DNA from: an uncultured beta proteobacterium
Lineage (GTDB): Bacteria; Pseudomonadota; Gammaproteobacteria; Burkholderiales; SG8-39
Assembly: GCA_902826155.1 (NCBI GenBank)
Contig: CADEDU010000002.1
Span: forward strand, 168,766-205,299
Direction of reading: 5' to 3'
Length of the DNA: 36,534 nucleotides
Every line of letters begins with the position of its first letter. Position 1 is the first letter of the stretch. The notes beneath the pieces are model-generated. The model made no database searches, had not been told where the DNA came from, and saw only the letters and a list, made by a program, of their open reading frames with translations. This document shows positions 16,683 through 25,374 of the stretch, one piece after another. The translations under genes were made by a program, and so were the position numbers.

Positions 16683-17774
16683 CTACGAGTGGGCCGGAAT
16701 TTTTGCCGGCGCGAGCACGCCTAGTCCGCCGTCCAGTACCGCGGCCTTGATGCCGCGTTGCGCGAGCAGAAACGCAGCCGCGCTGCTGCGCCGGCCGGTC
16801 TGGCAGTACACGACATACTCCCGCGCCGGGTCGAGCACCTTCAGCGCGTGGCGCACTTCCCCCAACGGGATATTGAGCGCACCTGAGAGCCGGTCGTACT
16901 GATACTCCGACGGATAGCGCACATCGATCCACTGCGCGCCGTTGGCCACCCGCTCGAGCGCCGCGTCCGCGTTGACGCGCACCAGCAGGGGCTGCATCAG
17001 GTACTTGTGGAAGTCGTTCTTGGTCAAGCGCAGGAGTGATCCATCGGCAAGCATCGTGACCGTGGCGTTGCGCCGGCCATCGCCCAGCAGCGACTCCTCG
17101 CCGAAGGTGTCCCCGCCCTTGAGTTGGGCGATATGCATGTCGACACCGCCGACTCGCCGCGACACCTGCGCGCGGCCGTCTTCGATCACGTAGTAGAAAT
17201 CCGCGTCGCTTCCTTCGCGCACGACCTGCTCGCCGCGACGTACGGCCACCCGCTGAAAGCGCTTCAGCAACGCTGCCACGTGTTCGCGAGGCAACTGCGA
17301 CAGCCCACCGGCTTTGAGATTCTTCAGGCTGAACACCCCGGTCATCAGGCGCCACTCGGAAATATCGTCGATCGCCTCGCCGCGCACCCGATCGCCGCCG
17401 GTACGACCGACTTCGTCGAGCTGATCCCAGGTCATCATGATGTCGACCAGCTCGTCGTCGAAGCGGACGAGCTCGAGGTCGGTGATCGCGCGGGCCGACG
17501 CGAACGGCGTCTTGCGGCCGATCGGGTGACGCGCCTCGTCGGTGCCGCCGACGATCACCAGCGCCGTGCCCTCCTTGGAGGTGAGCGCCAGTTCACCCTT
17601 GAGCAGATACACCGTGGATCGGCTGATCGGACGCAACTGGAACGGATCGAGTGTGCCGCGAATACGCTCGACGTAGCACACCTTCACCAGCTCGGCGAGC
17701 CGGGTATCTGACATGGCACCGATCGGCAGCAGCCGTCTCAGTGTCTCGATGCTCACCACGTCATGACTGCTCAT
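16683..17774 (-). CDS. Cyclic nucleotide-binding domain / rhodanese fusion protein
   Basis: Cytoplasmic 363-residue protein. Residues about 20-125 form a first, degenerate cNMP-binding-like beta roll. Residues about 150-260 form a second roll with a phosphate-binding cassette-like segment (GGDTFGEESLLGDGRRNATV) that keeps the Glu and Arg used to grip the cyclic phosphate and ribose. The C-terminal rhodanese domain (about 265-360) has active-site C324 in VVYCQTGRRSSAA and can carry a persulfide. No DNA-binding domain is present, so this is not a Crp-type regulator. It is the third gene of an adenylate cyclase/phosphodiesterase/cNMP-binding series on one strand, 28 bases behind the phosphodiesterase gene, and is the likely cAMP receptor of that set. 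Its enzymatic partner is unknown. Confidence 0.88.
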   Translation of the reverse strand: MSSHDVVSIETLRRLLPIGAMSDTRLAELVKVCYVERIRGTLDPFQLRPISRSTVYLLKGELALTSKEGTALVIVGGTDEARHPIGRKTPFASARAITDLELVRFDDELVDIMMTWDQLDEVGRTGGDRVRGEAIDDISEWRLMTGVFSLKNLKAGGLSQLPREHVAALLKRFQRVAVRRGEQVVREGSDADFYYVIEDGRAQVSRRVGGVDMHIAQLKGGDTFGEESLLGDGRRNATVTMLADGSLLRLTKNDFHKYLMQPLLVRVNADAALERVANGAQWIDVRYPSEYQYDRLSGALNIPLGEVRHALKVLDPAREYVVYCQTGRRSSAAAFLLAQRGIKAAVLDGGLGVLAPAKIPAHS

Positions 17775-17802
17775 GGTCGCTCCGGGTACTGCAGGGGAAG
17801 GG

Positions 17803-18573
17803 TCAGAACTCGAACACCTGATTGCCTTGCAACATGCGCGGGGAGAACTGCCCCGCGCATTCGGCGATCTCTTCCATCGTCTTCTCGATCTCGCCCGGCT
17901 TCAGGTGCGTAACGTAGATTTCGGCCGAGCGCGCCAGCTTCGCGAGTTCTTCGGCGAGCAGGCTCGGGCACAAATGCTTGGAGAGTTCCGCCAGGCGCCG
18001 CTCGCGGTTGTTGAATGCGGTCTCGATGATCAGGTACTTGAGGTTGGCGATGCGATTGACGATCGGCCACAGCTCGTCGTTGGTTGTCGTGTCGCCGGTG
18101 TAGACCATGCTGCCTGCGCCGCTGTCGAGCTGATAGCCCAGCGCCGGCACCACGTGGTTGGCGGGCAACGCCGTGATTCGACGACTGCCGCCAAGATCGT
18201 GGGTGTCGCCGAGCCTGATCGGTGCGAACCGCAGCAGCGGCCGCTCGGCATTCGGAATCTGGGTGAAATCGGGCCAGATCGACCAGTTGAAGATGTGGTT
18301 CTGCAGGATCTCCAGCGTTGCCGGCAGCGCATGCACCGTGATCGGCTGGGTACGCATCTGGCCGACGGTGTCGATCAGCAACGGGATCGAGCAGACATGA
18401 TCGAGGTGGCTGTGGGTCAGGTAGATGTGATCGATCGCAGCCAGCTCGACCAGATTGAGATCTTCGACGCCAGTGCCAGCGTCGACCAGGATGTCGCGGT
18501 CGAGCAGCATTGAGGTCGTGCGCAAGTGGCGCCCACCGATCCCGCCGCTGCATCCGAGAATTCGCACCCGCAC
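17803..18573 (-). CDS. Metallo-beta-lactamase-fold 3',5'-cyclic-nucleotide phosphodiesterase
   Basis: Probable cyclic nucleotide phosphodiesterase of about 256 residues. The GTG at 18573 is preferred: an AGGGG tract lies upstream, the product then starts directly with the first strand (VRVRILGCSGGIGG), and the gene clears the end of the cyclase gene at 18600. A longer frame runs up to 18633 but would overlap it. The metal-binding motif is H54-S-H56-L-D58-H59. Later ligands are in NHVVPALGYQL, YTGDTTTNDE and THLKPGE. The arrangement resembles class II-type cyclic nucleotide phosphodiesterases of this fold. Its place directly after an adenylate cyclase gene and before a cNMP-binding protein gene supports cAMP as substrate, by inference. 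Related folds such as RNase Z or other MBL hydrolases are the alternatives. Confidence 0.83.
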   Translation of the reverse strand: MRVRILGCSGGIGGRHLRTTSMLLDRDILVDAGTGVEDLNLVELAAIDHIYLTHSHLDHVCSIPLLIDTVGQMRTQPITVHALPATLEILQNHIFNWSIWPDFTQIPNAERPLLRFAPIRLGDTHDLGGSRRITALPANHVVPALGYQLDSGAGSMVYTGDTTTNDELWPIVNRIANLKYLIIETAFNNRERRLAELSKHLCPSLLAEELAKLARSAEIYVTHLKPGEIEKTMEEIAECAGQFSPRMLQGNQVFEF

Positions 18574-18599
18574 GACCGAGCCCCTGACAGTGATTGCGC

Positions 18600-20894
18600 T
18601 TACTTGCGATTGAAGGTGGTCACGCCATCCCACTCGGCCGGGGGTGGCGCGGCACGGAACTGCGCGATACGCGTCGCGTACAGGTCATTCAACGTGGTCC
18701 GTCCGTGACGGCGTTGCAGCATGATGAGCGCGATCTCCGCCTGGTCCCAGTCGCGTGCCCGGTAGGCACGCAACATCTGATTCCACATCTTGAGTTCGTC
18801 CAGACGCACGGCGGGGATCTCTCCCTGGATGCCGAGCGGCTCGTAGACGAGCACCACCTCTTCCTTGCCCTGGACGCGCACCCGATCGAGCTCGCGACAC
18901 ACCAGTTCGGGCATGTGCTCGCGGGTCCTGGCACCAATGATGATCGCCACCCCGTAGTACTTGGTGAGACTCTCCAGCCGCGCCGCCAGATTGACCGAGT
19001 CGCCGATCACGGTGTACTCGCGCCGCAGCCGCGAACCCATGTCGCCGACACTCATTAAGCCTGTATTGATTCCCACCCCTACCGCCAGCGATAAATCGCC
19101 GCCGAACGGTAATCGTTCCTGCGCTCGACGCGCGGCGGCCTGGATCGCGAGTCCGGCCTTGACGGCATTGCGCGCGTGCTCGGGGTCGCCGATCGGCGCA
19201 CCCCAGAACGCCATCACGCCATCACCGATGTACTTATCCACCGTGCCGCGATGCTCGTGGATCACGTGGCTCACTTCGGTGAAGTACTCGTTCAGGAGCA
19301 GACGCAGCTTGGCCGGCTCCAGCGACTCCGACAACGAGGTGAAGCTGCGCAGGTCGGCAAACAGCACCGTCAACACGTCGCTGCGCGCCTCGCCCGAGTA
19401 CTTCTCGGGGTCTTCGGCCATCTGGTTGACCAGGGCCGGCGGCACATATTCGCCGAACAGCTGCGCCATGTGTTTGCGAGCCCGCGTTTCGGTGAAGTAC
19501 CCGAACAGCACGTTGGTCCCGAGCAGCGCGAGCAGCATCAACAGCGGTGCGCCGGCCGGCACGAACGTGTTCCATGTATGCCAGCCCAGAGTGACCATAC
19601 CCACCATTGCGATCAATACGCCCAAGGTCGCACTGACAGCCCGCACCGGGGTTAGGAACGGCAGCCATATCGCCAGGATAATCCCCGTGGCGACGAACGC
19701 CGCCGCCAGCCACTTGCCGATGGGATGGGTACTGCTCTTGATGGCCTGGTCGAGCATGCCGGCGACCAGATTGGCGTGGATCTCGACGCCTGGGAACACG
19801 CTGGCAACCGGCGTGGCGCGTAGATCGAACAACCCTGGCGCCGACGTGCCCACCAGCACGATCTGACCGTCAAGCGCCTTGGCGTTGACGCGATCCTCGA
19901 AGAGATCGGCCGCGGAGTAGTACTTGAACGATCCACGTCCGCCGCGGAACGGAATCAGCACCGTGGCTCGCTCGCCGAGCGGGACGCGCAACGACCCCAC
20001 CTGCAGCGCCTGGATCACGCTGCGACCGTCACGGCCGCGATCGGCGGCGAAGCTGGGCACCACCTGCTCCTGATCCTGAAGGGCGCGCACGATCGCCAAG
20101 GACAACGCTCCGTGAATCTGCCCGCCGTAGTCGACCAGCAACGGAATACGACGCGAGATGCCATCGGAGTCGGGTAACTGGTTGAAGTGACCCGCACCCG
20201 CCGCCGCACTCTGAAACAGCGTGAGATTGCCGTTGTAGCCACGCCAGGCGAGCAGATCGACCTGCCGATCGCCGAATGCGGCTTGCGTGAGCAGCGGCAC
20301 CGGCAGTGCGCCGTGGGCACGCGAATCGGCGTCATTGGCGACATAGAAGCCGAGAATGGCCGGCTTGCCGCGCAGTGCCGCGGCCATGCGAGCGTCGTTG
20401 TCGAGCGACGGGCGCATCTCTTCGACCGACCTGCGCAGATCCACATCATGCTGCAGCGGCCCGCCCAGCAGACGGTCGAGTACCGCAAGGCCGCTCGACT
20501 GATCGGGCTCGGCGAACACGACGTCGAAGCCGACGATCCTGGCGCCGTAACGCTCGAACAGCTTGCCGACCAGCGCCGCCATGATGTCGCGACCCCACGG
20601 CCAGCGTCCGAGCTTGGCCAGACTGGCGTCGTCGATATCGACGATGGCGATACGCGGATCCGCGCCTGCCGTGGCGCTCATCCGGACCTGCGTGTCGTAA
20701 CCGAGGCGATCCAGATGCTCGATCGATGTGAACTTGCTCAGGCCCAGGGCGTGCAGGCCGAAGAGTGCGACCCACGCCAGTCCGATCAGGATCCGGGTGA
20801 GGTAGCGATTGACCGCGCGCGCCCAGATCGCGGCAACGTCGGGACGCCACCCCGACTTCACCTGGCCGGCCTTGCGCGGCGCGAAGTTAGGCAT
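18600..20894 (-). CDS. CHASE2-domain class III adenylate cyclase
   Basis: Inner-membrane cyclase of 764 residues. After one N-terminal helix (LIGLAWVALFGLHALGL) comes a periplasmic CHASE2 domain (about 55-385) with RIAIVDIDDASLAKLGRWPW. Several transmembrane helices (about 400-475) follow, then a cytoplasmic class III cyclase domain (about 500-690). The catalytic residues are intact: metal aspartates D514 (FADLRSFT) and D558 (DKYIGDGVMAFWG), substrate-binding K554, and transition-state N635 and R639 (SVNLAARLES). The lysine and T628 fit ATP rather than GTP as substrate. A tail of about 70 residues resembles the helical extension seen in similar cyclases. It is followed by the phosphodiesterase and cNMP-binding genes and shares the CHASE2 sensor type with the Ser/Thr kinase of this locus. 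Confidence 0.92.
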   Translation of the reverse strand: MPNFAPRKAGQVKSGWRPDVAAIWARAVNRYLTRILIGLAWVALFGLHALGLSKFTSIEHLDRLGYDTQVRMSATAGADPRIAIVDIDDASLAKLGRWPWGRDIMAALVGKLFERYGARIVGFDVVFAEPDQSSGLAVLDRLLGGPLQHDVDLRRSVEEMRPSLDNDARMAAALRGKPAILGFYVANDADSRAHGALPVPLLTQAAFGDRQVDLLAWRGYNGNLTLFQSAAAGAGHFNQLPDSDGISRRIPLLVDYGGQIHGALSLAIVRALQDQEQVVPSFAADRGRDGRSVIQALQVGSLRVPLGERATVLIPFRGGRGSFKYYSAADLFEDRVNAKALDGQIVLVGTSAPGLFDLRATPVASVFPGVEIHANLVAGMLDQAIKSSTHPIGKWLAAAFVATGIILAIWLPFLTPVRAVSATLGVLIAMVGMVTLGWHTWNTFVPAGAPLLMLLALLGTNVLFGYFTETRARKHMAQLFGEYVPPALVNQMAEDPEKYSGEARSDVLTVLFADLRSFTSLSESLEPAKLRLLLNEYFTEVSHVIHEHRGTVDKYIGDGVMAFWGAPIGDPEHARNAVKAGLAIQAAARRAQERLPFGGDLSLAVGVGINTGLMSVGDMGSRLRREYTVIGDSVNLAARLESLTKYYGVAIIIGARTREHMPELVCRELDRVRVQGKEEVVLVYEPLGIQGEIPAVRLDELKMWNQMLRAYRARDWDQAEIALIMLQRRHGRTTLNDLYATRIAQFRAAPPPAEWDGVTTFNRK

Positions 20895-21048
20895 TCGGGC
20901 GGCTCAAAGGCGAACGGGCGGCCCGGCGCAGCTGGTGGCAGCCGACGCTGAGGTCGATGACGCGGACGCAGAGGGAGCGTTCATGCATGCGAACCGATGC
21001 GGGCGATGCGCGCTTTGCGCGCGTCGATCACGCCGCCCGGGGTGAGGA

Positions 21049-21858
21049 CTACTTGAAGTAGAACTCCATCTTCACGCCGGCCAGTTCGATCACGTCGTGG
21101 TCACCGAGAGCGTGCGCCTGTGCATCGAGCGTTCGGCCGTTGAGCACCGGAAACGAGGCCCCTTCGACATGCGTGATGAAATAGCCCTGCGGTCGTTTGG
21201 TGATGACCGCCACCTGCACGCCGGGTTTGCCCAGCGTGGTGAGCGGCTTGCTGAGTTCCAGCTCGCGTCCGGCGTTCGTGCCGGTTAGAACCTGAATCGC
21301 GGCCACCTGCGGTTTGACCGCGCCGCCGGGCGCCACCGGCGCGCTCACCGACGGGCTGGGCGCCGCAACCTTGCGCTGATCGAGCACCGGCATACCGGGC
21401 GAAGTCGCCGCGGCCAGCACCTCGGCCGCCTGCGCGGCCACGGGCTGTGCGACCGGACGAGGCGTCGACATTGCCGGCACGGCAGGCTCGGCTGGCGCGC
21501 CAGCACCTCCGCTCTTGGGCCGTAACACCATCGTGCGCTCGAAATCGGCGGTCTTCGCGGCAGCCGCGCCCACCTCGGCGAGATACTTGAGCTTGTACTT
21601 GCCAAGCTCGATCACGTCGTTGTTCTGCAGGAAGTGCTTCTTGATCGGCTGGCCGTTGACGAGCGTGCCGTTCGTGCTGCCCAGATCCTCCAGGAACGAG
21701 TCGTTCAGGATCGTGACGATCACGGCGTGTTCGCCCGAGACCGCCAGGTTGTCGATCTGGATGTCGTTATGCGGCTTGCGGCCAATGGACGTCCGCTCTT
21801 TGGTCAACGGGTACTCCTTGAGCACCAGACCGTCCATGCTGAGAATGAGCTTCGCCAT
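21049..21858 (-). CDS. FHA domain protein with two FHA-like modules
   Basis: Cytoplasmic 269-residue phosphothreonine reader. The N-terminal FHA domain (about 1-95) has the binding residues of the family: SIGRKPHNDIQID, S41-x-x-H44 (SGEHAV) and GSTNGTLVNG. A proline/alanine-rich linker (about 98-190) follows. The C-terminal region (about 192-269) looks like a second, degenerate FHA fold, with LGKPG, VLNG and DHDVIELAGVKMEFY. T109 in DFERTMVLRP at the start of the linker is a plausible phosphorylation site for the kinase of this operon, similar in concept to GarA-type switches. The ATG at 21858 has an AGGGGA site six bases upstream. The gene is nine bases behind the PP2C gene, in the order kinase, phosphatase, FHA. 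Confidence 0.92.
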   Translation of the reverse strand: MAKLILSMDGLVLKEYPLTKERTSIGRKPHNDIQIDNLAVSGEHAVIVTILNDSFLEDLGSTNGTLVNGQPIKKHFLQNNDVIELGKYKLKYLAEVGAAAAKTADFERTMVLRPKSGGAGAPAEPAVPAMSTPRPVAQPVAAQAAEVLAAATSPGMPVLDQRKVAAPSPSVSAPVAPGGAVKPQVAAIQVLTGTNAGRELELSKPLTTLGKPGVQVAVITKRPQGYFITHVEGASFPVLNGRTLDAQAHALGDHDVIELAGVKMEFYFK

Positions 21859-21867
21859 TGCAGTCCC

Positions 21868-22758
21868 CTATTTAAACCATCCTAACATCCGCGCGAGCAG
21901 CCCTCGCGGCGCGGCGTAATCACGTAGAACCCGCACCAGGATGACCGAGACATTGTCGCGGCCACCATTGTCGTTTGCCATCTGCACCAGTTGCTGGGCA
22001 GCGAGCTTGAGGTTCGCCGAGAGTGCTTCCAGCGTCGAGCCGATGTCCTCGTCGGGCACCATGTCGTTCAGCCCGTCGGAACAAAGCAGATAAATATCGC
22101 CCGGACGTGCATCGTATTGCTTCAATTCGGCGTCGACCGTCGGATCGATGCCCAAGGCGCGGGTCACCAGATTCTTGTTGTGCGAGAAGCGCGCCTGCTC
22201 GGCGGTGATCATGCCGCTGTCGATCTGCTCCTGCAGCAGCGAGTGATCCTTGGTGATCTGCGTGAACTCGCCGTTGCGCAGCCGGTAGGCGCGCGAATCA
22301 CCGATGTGCGCGAAGGCCACGACGTTGTCGTAGAACAGGCCCGCCACCAGGGTCGTGCCCATGCCGCTGTACTGCGGCTGGCTCTGCGCCGCCTGGTAGA
22401 TCGAAGTGTTGGCCTTGGCGATGTGATCGAGCAGCAACTGGTGACCATACGGCCTGCCGCTCGCGCCATCGGTGTCGTACGGCCGCAGACGCTTGAGCGA
22501 ATTCTCCATCTCGCTCGCGATCACGGTCGTGGCCATGCCGCTGGCGACTTCGCCGGCGTTGTACCCGCCCATGCCGTCGGCGAGCACGGCCAATCCCATC
22601 ACCGCGTCGGACACGATTGAATCTTCGTTGTGCGAGCGCACCACTCCCGGATCGGTACAACTGGCGATCTCCAGGGCGGAGGCCAGGCTGATATGCCTGC
22701 CGCTCGATCGATGGCTGGATCGTTCCACTGCGGTGCGTTCTCGTTGCGTTGTAAGCAC
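21868..22758 (-). CDS. PP2C-family Ser/Thr protein phosphatase
   Basis: Cytoplasmic metal-dependent phosphatase of about 296 residues that should reverse the action of the adjacent Ser/Thr kinase. The PP2C motifs appear in order: R41 and N44-E45-D46 (VRSHNEDS), D61-GMGG, GMGTTLVAG, HIGDSRAYRL, LLCSDGLNDMV and GGRDNVSVI, supplying the metal-binding aspartates. The start is GTG at 22758, three bases after the kinase stop codon, which indicates translational coupling. About 28 residues precede the first conserved strand (ALEIASCTDPG), so a later start is possible. The product has no membrane segment. Confidence 0.94.
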   Translation of the reverse strand: MLTTQRERTAVERSSHRSSGRHISLASALEIASCTDPGVVRSHNEDSIVSDAVMGLAVLADGMGGYNAGEVASGMATTVIASEMENSLKRLRPYDTDGASGRPYGHQLLLDHIAKANTSIYQAAQSQPQYSGMGTTLVAGLFYDNVVAFAHIGDSRAYRLRNGEFTQITKDHSLLQEQIDSGMITAEQARFSHNKNLVTRALGIDPTVDAELKQYDARPGDIYLLCSDGLNDMVPDEDIGSTLEALSANLKLAAQQLVQMANDNGGRDNVSVILVRVLRDYAAPRGLLARMLGWFK

Positions 22759-22761
22759 AGC

Positions 22762-25374
22762 TTAACCCTCTGCCGTCGTCGCGCTGGCCGGCTGCGCGCT
22801 TGGTTGCGCGGCATTGCGATAAGCCCCGCCGATGATGCGCAGGGCGTGCGCGAATTGCTGGCCGTTCTGGAAGCGTTGCGCCGGATCTTTGGCCATCGCC
22901 TTGTTCAGAAAGGCAACGATCGTGCCGGGAAGCTTCGTGTTGATCTTGCGGATATCGGGCGTTGGGTCATTTGCAATGCGATACATCAGGGCGGCCATCG
23001 AATCGCCCTGGAACGGCAACTGCCCGCACGCGAGCACGTACAAAGTCACGCCGAGCGAGTACAGATCGGACCGGCCATCGATGCGTTGTCCGGCCAGTTG
23101 TTCGGGAGACATGTACGAAGGCGTGCCCAGCACCAGGCCGGTCTTGGTCTTGGACGAGTCGGTGATGCGCGCGATGCCGAAGTCCGTCACCTTCACCGTG
23201 TCCGAGGCATCCTCATACATGATGTTGGCGGGCTTGATGTCGCGATGCACGACGTTGTTCTTATGCGCGTAATCGAGCGCCTCGGCCACCCGCGCACAGA
23301 TCGACACCACGCGCTCGAACACGAGCAGCTGATCGACCTTGGACCGCCCGGTTAGGTCTTTGCCTTTGAGAAACTCCATGGCGATGTACGCCAGATCGTG
23401 CTCTTCGCCGGCATCGAAGATGGTGACGATGTTCGGATGGTTGAGTCGCCCTGCGGTCTCGGCCTCGCGGAAGAAGCGCTCGCGTGCCTCCTGCAATTCC
23501 TCGCCCTCGAACTCCTGGCCCAACGCCATCGTCTTGATCGCCACCATGCGGCCGATCTTGGGGTCCTTGCCCAGGTAGACCGTGCCCATCGCACCGCGCC
23601 CCAATTCCTTCTCCACCTGGTAGCGACCGAGCATCGGCTTTTCGATGCCGGCGCCGGCGATAATGGTGCTCGCGCTGGAAGTTTTCGCGCCGCCGAGGAT
23701 GACGGTCTCCGACAGTTGTTTGGCGCGGGCCAGCCGTTCCTTCAGATCGCGGTAATCGGGATTGAAGTCGGCCATGTAGCGGAACACCGACTCGGCCTTG
23801 TTGAACTGGCGCTTGCGTTCGAAATCGAGCGCCAGTCCGTGCAGGATGTCCATGAGCGAATCGCTCATCGGAATGCGGCGGAACTTGTCGAACGCCATGT
23901 CGAGCTGGCCCTGCCCCTGGAACGCGAGGCCCAACATCCGGTTCGACTCGGCCGACTCGGCGTCCGACTTGGCCTTGCCCGCCTCCGTCAGCAGATACTG
24001 CTTGGTGGTGAGCATCAGATGCCCCACGACCAGCAACACCGCCGGCAGCATCAGCTTGAGCCAGGTGCTCGATTGCGTCAGCGACAGGTAGGGTGTCACC
24101 AGCAGCACCAACAGCAGCACGGCCGACACCGCAGCCGCCGGCTTGGCGTGCAGTCGCGGCAGCAGAAGCGTGAGGTAGAGCCCGACCAGGAGGATCGCGC
24201 CGATCGTCGCCGCCGGCCCCCACCACGGCGCCACGATGAAGTGGCGCTGCAGGATGCTCGAGACGTTGTGCGCGAGCATCGTCACCGGCGCGGTGACCGG
24301 ATCGACCGGCGAGGGCAGCATCGAGGCGACGCCGGCGGCGGTCGGCCCGATCAACACGATCTTGTCGCGGTACTTGTCCGCCTTGAGCTTGCCCGAATAC
24401 ACGTCGTAGAACGAATCGACCGGAAACGCGGAACGCTCGCCGGCGTTGCGATAGAACTGGGTGCGCATCGACATATGCGATCCGGTCTCGATCGACACGT
24501 TGCCGAACTTCAGTCCCTGCCCGTACTGCACCTGGATGTCTTTAGGCGCCACGTTCAGCGCCTTGGCCGCGATCGTGGTGGCAAGCGATGGAACCAGATA
24601 TCCCGAATAGTCGACCACCAGCGGATCGGCGCGATAGACGCCATCCTTGTCGGCATTCGAATGCAGGTGCCCCACTCCGGAAAGCGCCGCACCGAGACGG
24701 TCGATCGGCATCGATACGACCTCGACGGCCGGCAGCGGCACGTCGTTCTGATCGGGAATGCCACCGACCGGCTTGACCGTGCTCCCGGTCACGAACGCCG
24801 GCAGGGTCTTGTCGGGAGCTCCGGCCGGCTGAAACCGATCGAGGCGAAACAGCATCGGCAGCACCACGTTGCCCGCCTTGGTGAAGCTCGAGGCGAGCTT
24901 GCGGTCGGCATCGAGCGCCTCTTTGGCTTCGTTCAGGATCGCGCCGATCGTCGTCAGCGGTGCGTTGAGGGAAGCGGCGGTGGTCTGGTCGGCGCCGCTG
25001 AGCGCCTGTGTGGCCGCGTCGTGCGCCTTGGCGATGCGCTCGATGAACGGCAGACCACGATCGCGCTCGTCTTCGGAGAAGAACGCCAGATGGGCGATGA
25101 CCTTGGGCTTGGTATCGGCAAGCGTGTCGATCAGCTTGGCGTGAACATCGCGCGACCACGGCCAGCGACCGATGTTGGCGATGCTCGCGTCGTCGATCGC
25201 GATGATCGCGATGCGGTCGCTCGGAGTGCGCTCGGTGCGCATCGCTGCGGCATCGTACGCACGGCCTTCTAACGAAGCCATCGTATCGGACTCGAACTGC
25301 GACGCGACCAGTGCGGCCACGCAAAGCACGAGGCCGACCATCCAGTCTTTTTTCCAGAGCGCGCGCACGGTCAC
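22762..25374 (-). CDS. CHASE2-domain Ser/Thr protein kinase
   Basis: Inner-membrane receptor kinase of 870 residues. An N-terminal helix (about 13-31) is followed by a periplasmic CHASE2 domain (about 35-370; RIAIIAIDDASIANIGRWPW), then about three transmembrane helices (about 385-470). A TPR-like helical segment comes next (about 480-555), and a Hanks-type kinase domain spans about 584-850. Kinase motifs are complete: glycine loop LGRGAMGTV, K614 (VAIK), H710-R711-D712 (HRDIKPANIM), D731-F-G, GTPSYMSPEQLAG and DLYSLGVTLYVL. The C-terminus is alanine/proline-rich. The start is GTG at 25374 behind a GGGGA tract, with another GTG two codons on. The CHASE2 domain is here a sensor for an unknown periplasmic signal. 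It heads the phosphatase and FHA genes. Confidence 0.94.
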   Translation of the reverse strand: MTVRALWKKDWMVGLVLCVAALVASQFESDTMASLEGRAYDAAAMRTERTPSDRIAIIAIDDASIANIGRWPWSRDVHAKLIDTLADTKPKVIAHLAFFSEDERDRGLPFIERIAKAHDAATQALSGADQTTAASLNAPLTTIGAILNEAKEALDADRKLASSFTKAGNVVLPMLFRLDRFQPAGAPDKTLPAFVTGSTVKPVGGIPDQNDVPLPAVEVVSMPIDRLGAALSGVGHLHSNADKDGVYRADPLVVDYSGYLVPSLATTIAAKALNVAPKDIQVQYGQGLKFGNVSIETGSHMSMRTQFYRNAGERSAFPVDSFYDVYSGKLKADKYRDKIVLIGPTAAGVASMLPSPVDPVTAPVTMLAHNVSSILQRHFIVAPWWGPAATIGAILLVGLYLTLLLPRLHAKPAAAVSAVLLLVLLVTPYLSLTQSSTWLKLMLPAVLLVVGHLMLTTKQYLLTEAGKAKSDAESAESNRMLGLAFQGQGQLDMAFDKFRRIPMSDSLMDILHGLALDFERKRQFNKAESVFRYMADFNPDYRDLKERLARAKQLSETVILGGAKTSSASTIIAGAGIEKPMLGRYQVEKELGRGAMGTVYLGKDPKIGRMVAIKTMALGQEFEGEELQEARERFFREAETAGRLNHPNIVTIFDAGEEHDLAYIAMEFLKGKDLTGRSKVDQLLVFERVVSICARVAEALDYAHKNNVVHRDIKPANIMYEDASDTVKVTDFGIARITDSSKTKTGLVLGTPSYMSPEQLAGQRIDGRSDLYSLGVTLYVLACGQLPFQGDSMAALMYRIANDPTPDIRKINTKLPGTIVAFLNKAMAKDPAQRFQNGQQFAHALRIIGGAYRNAAQPSAQPASATTAEG

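Noticed and set aside
18574..18633. Longer N-terminus of the phosphodiesterase gene
   Set aside because: It would overlap the end of the cyclase gene and adds 20 residues before the first strand of the fold; the GTG at 18573 has a purine-rich site upstream.
21008..21022. GCGCGC/GCGCGC hairpin between the FHA and cyclase genes
   Set aside because: Short, low-complexity palindrome without a T run; common in DNA of this GC content.
23398..25272. 624-residue open frame on the plus strand opposite the Ser/Thr kinase
   Set aside because: Antisense shadow of the kinase gene in high-GC DNA; the product is rich in Arg, His and Gln and has no family motif, while the minus strand shows complete CHASE2 and kinase signatures.
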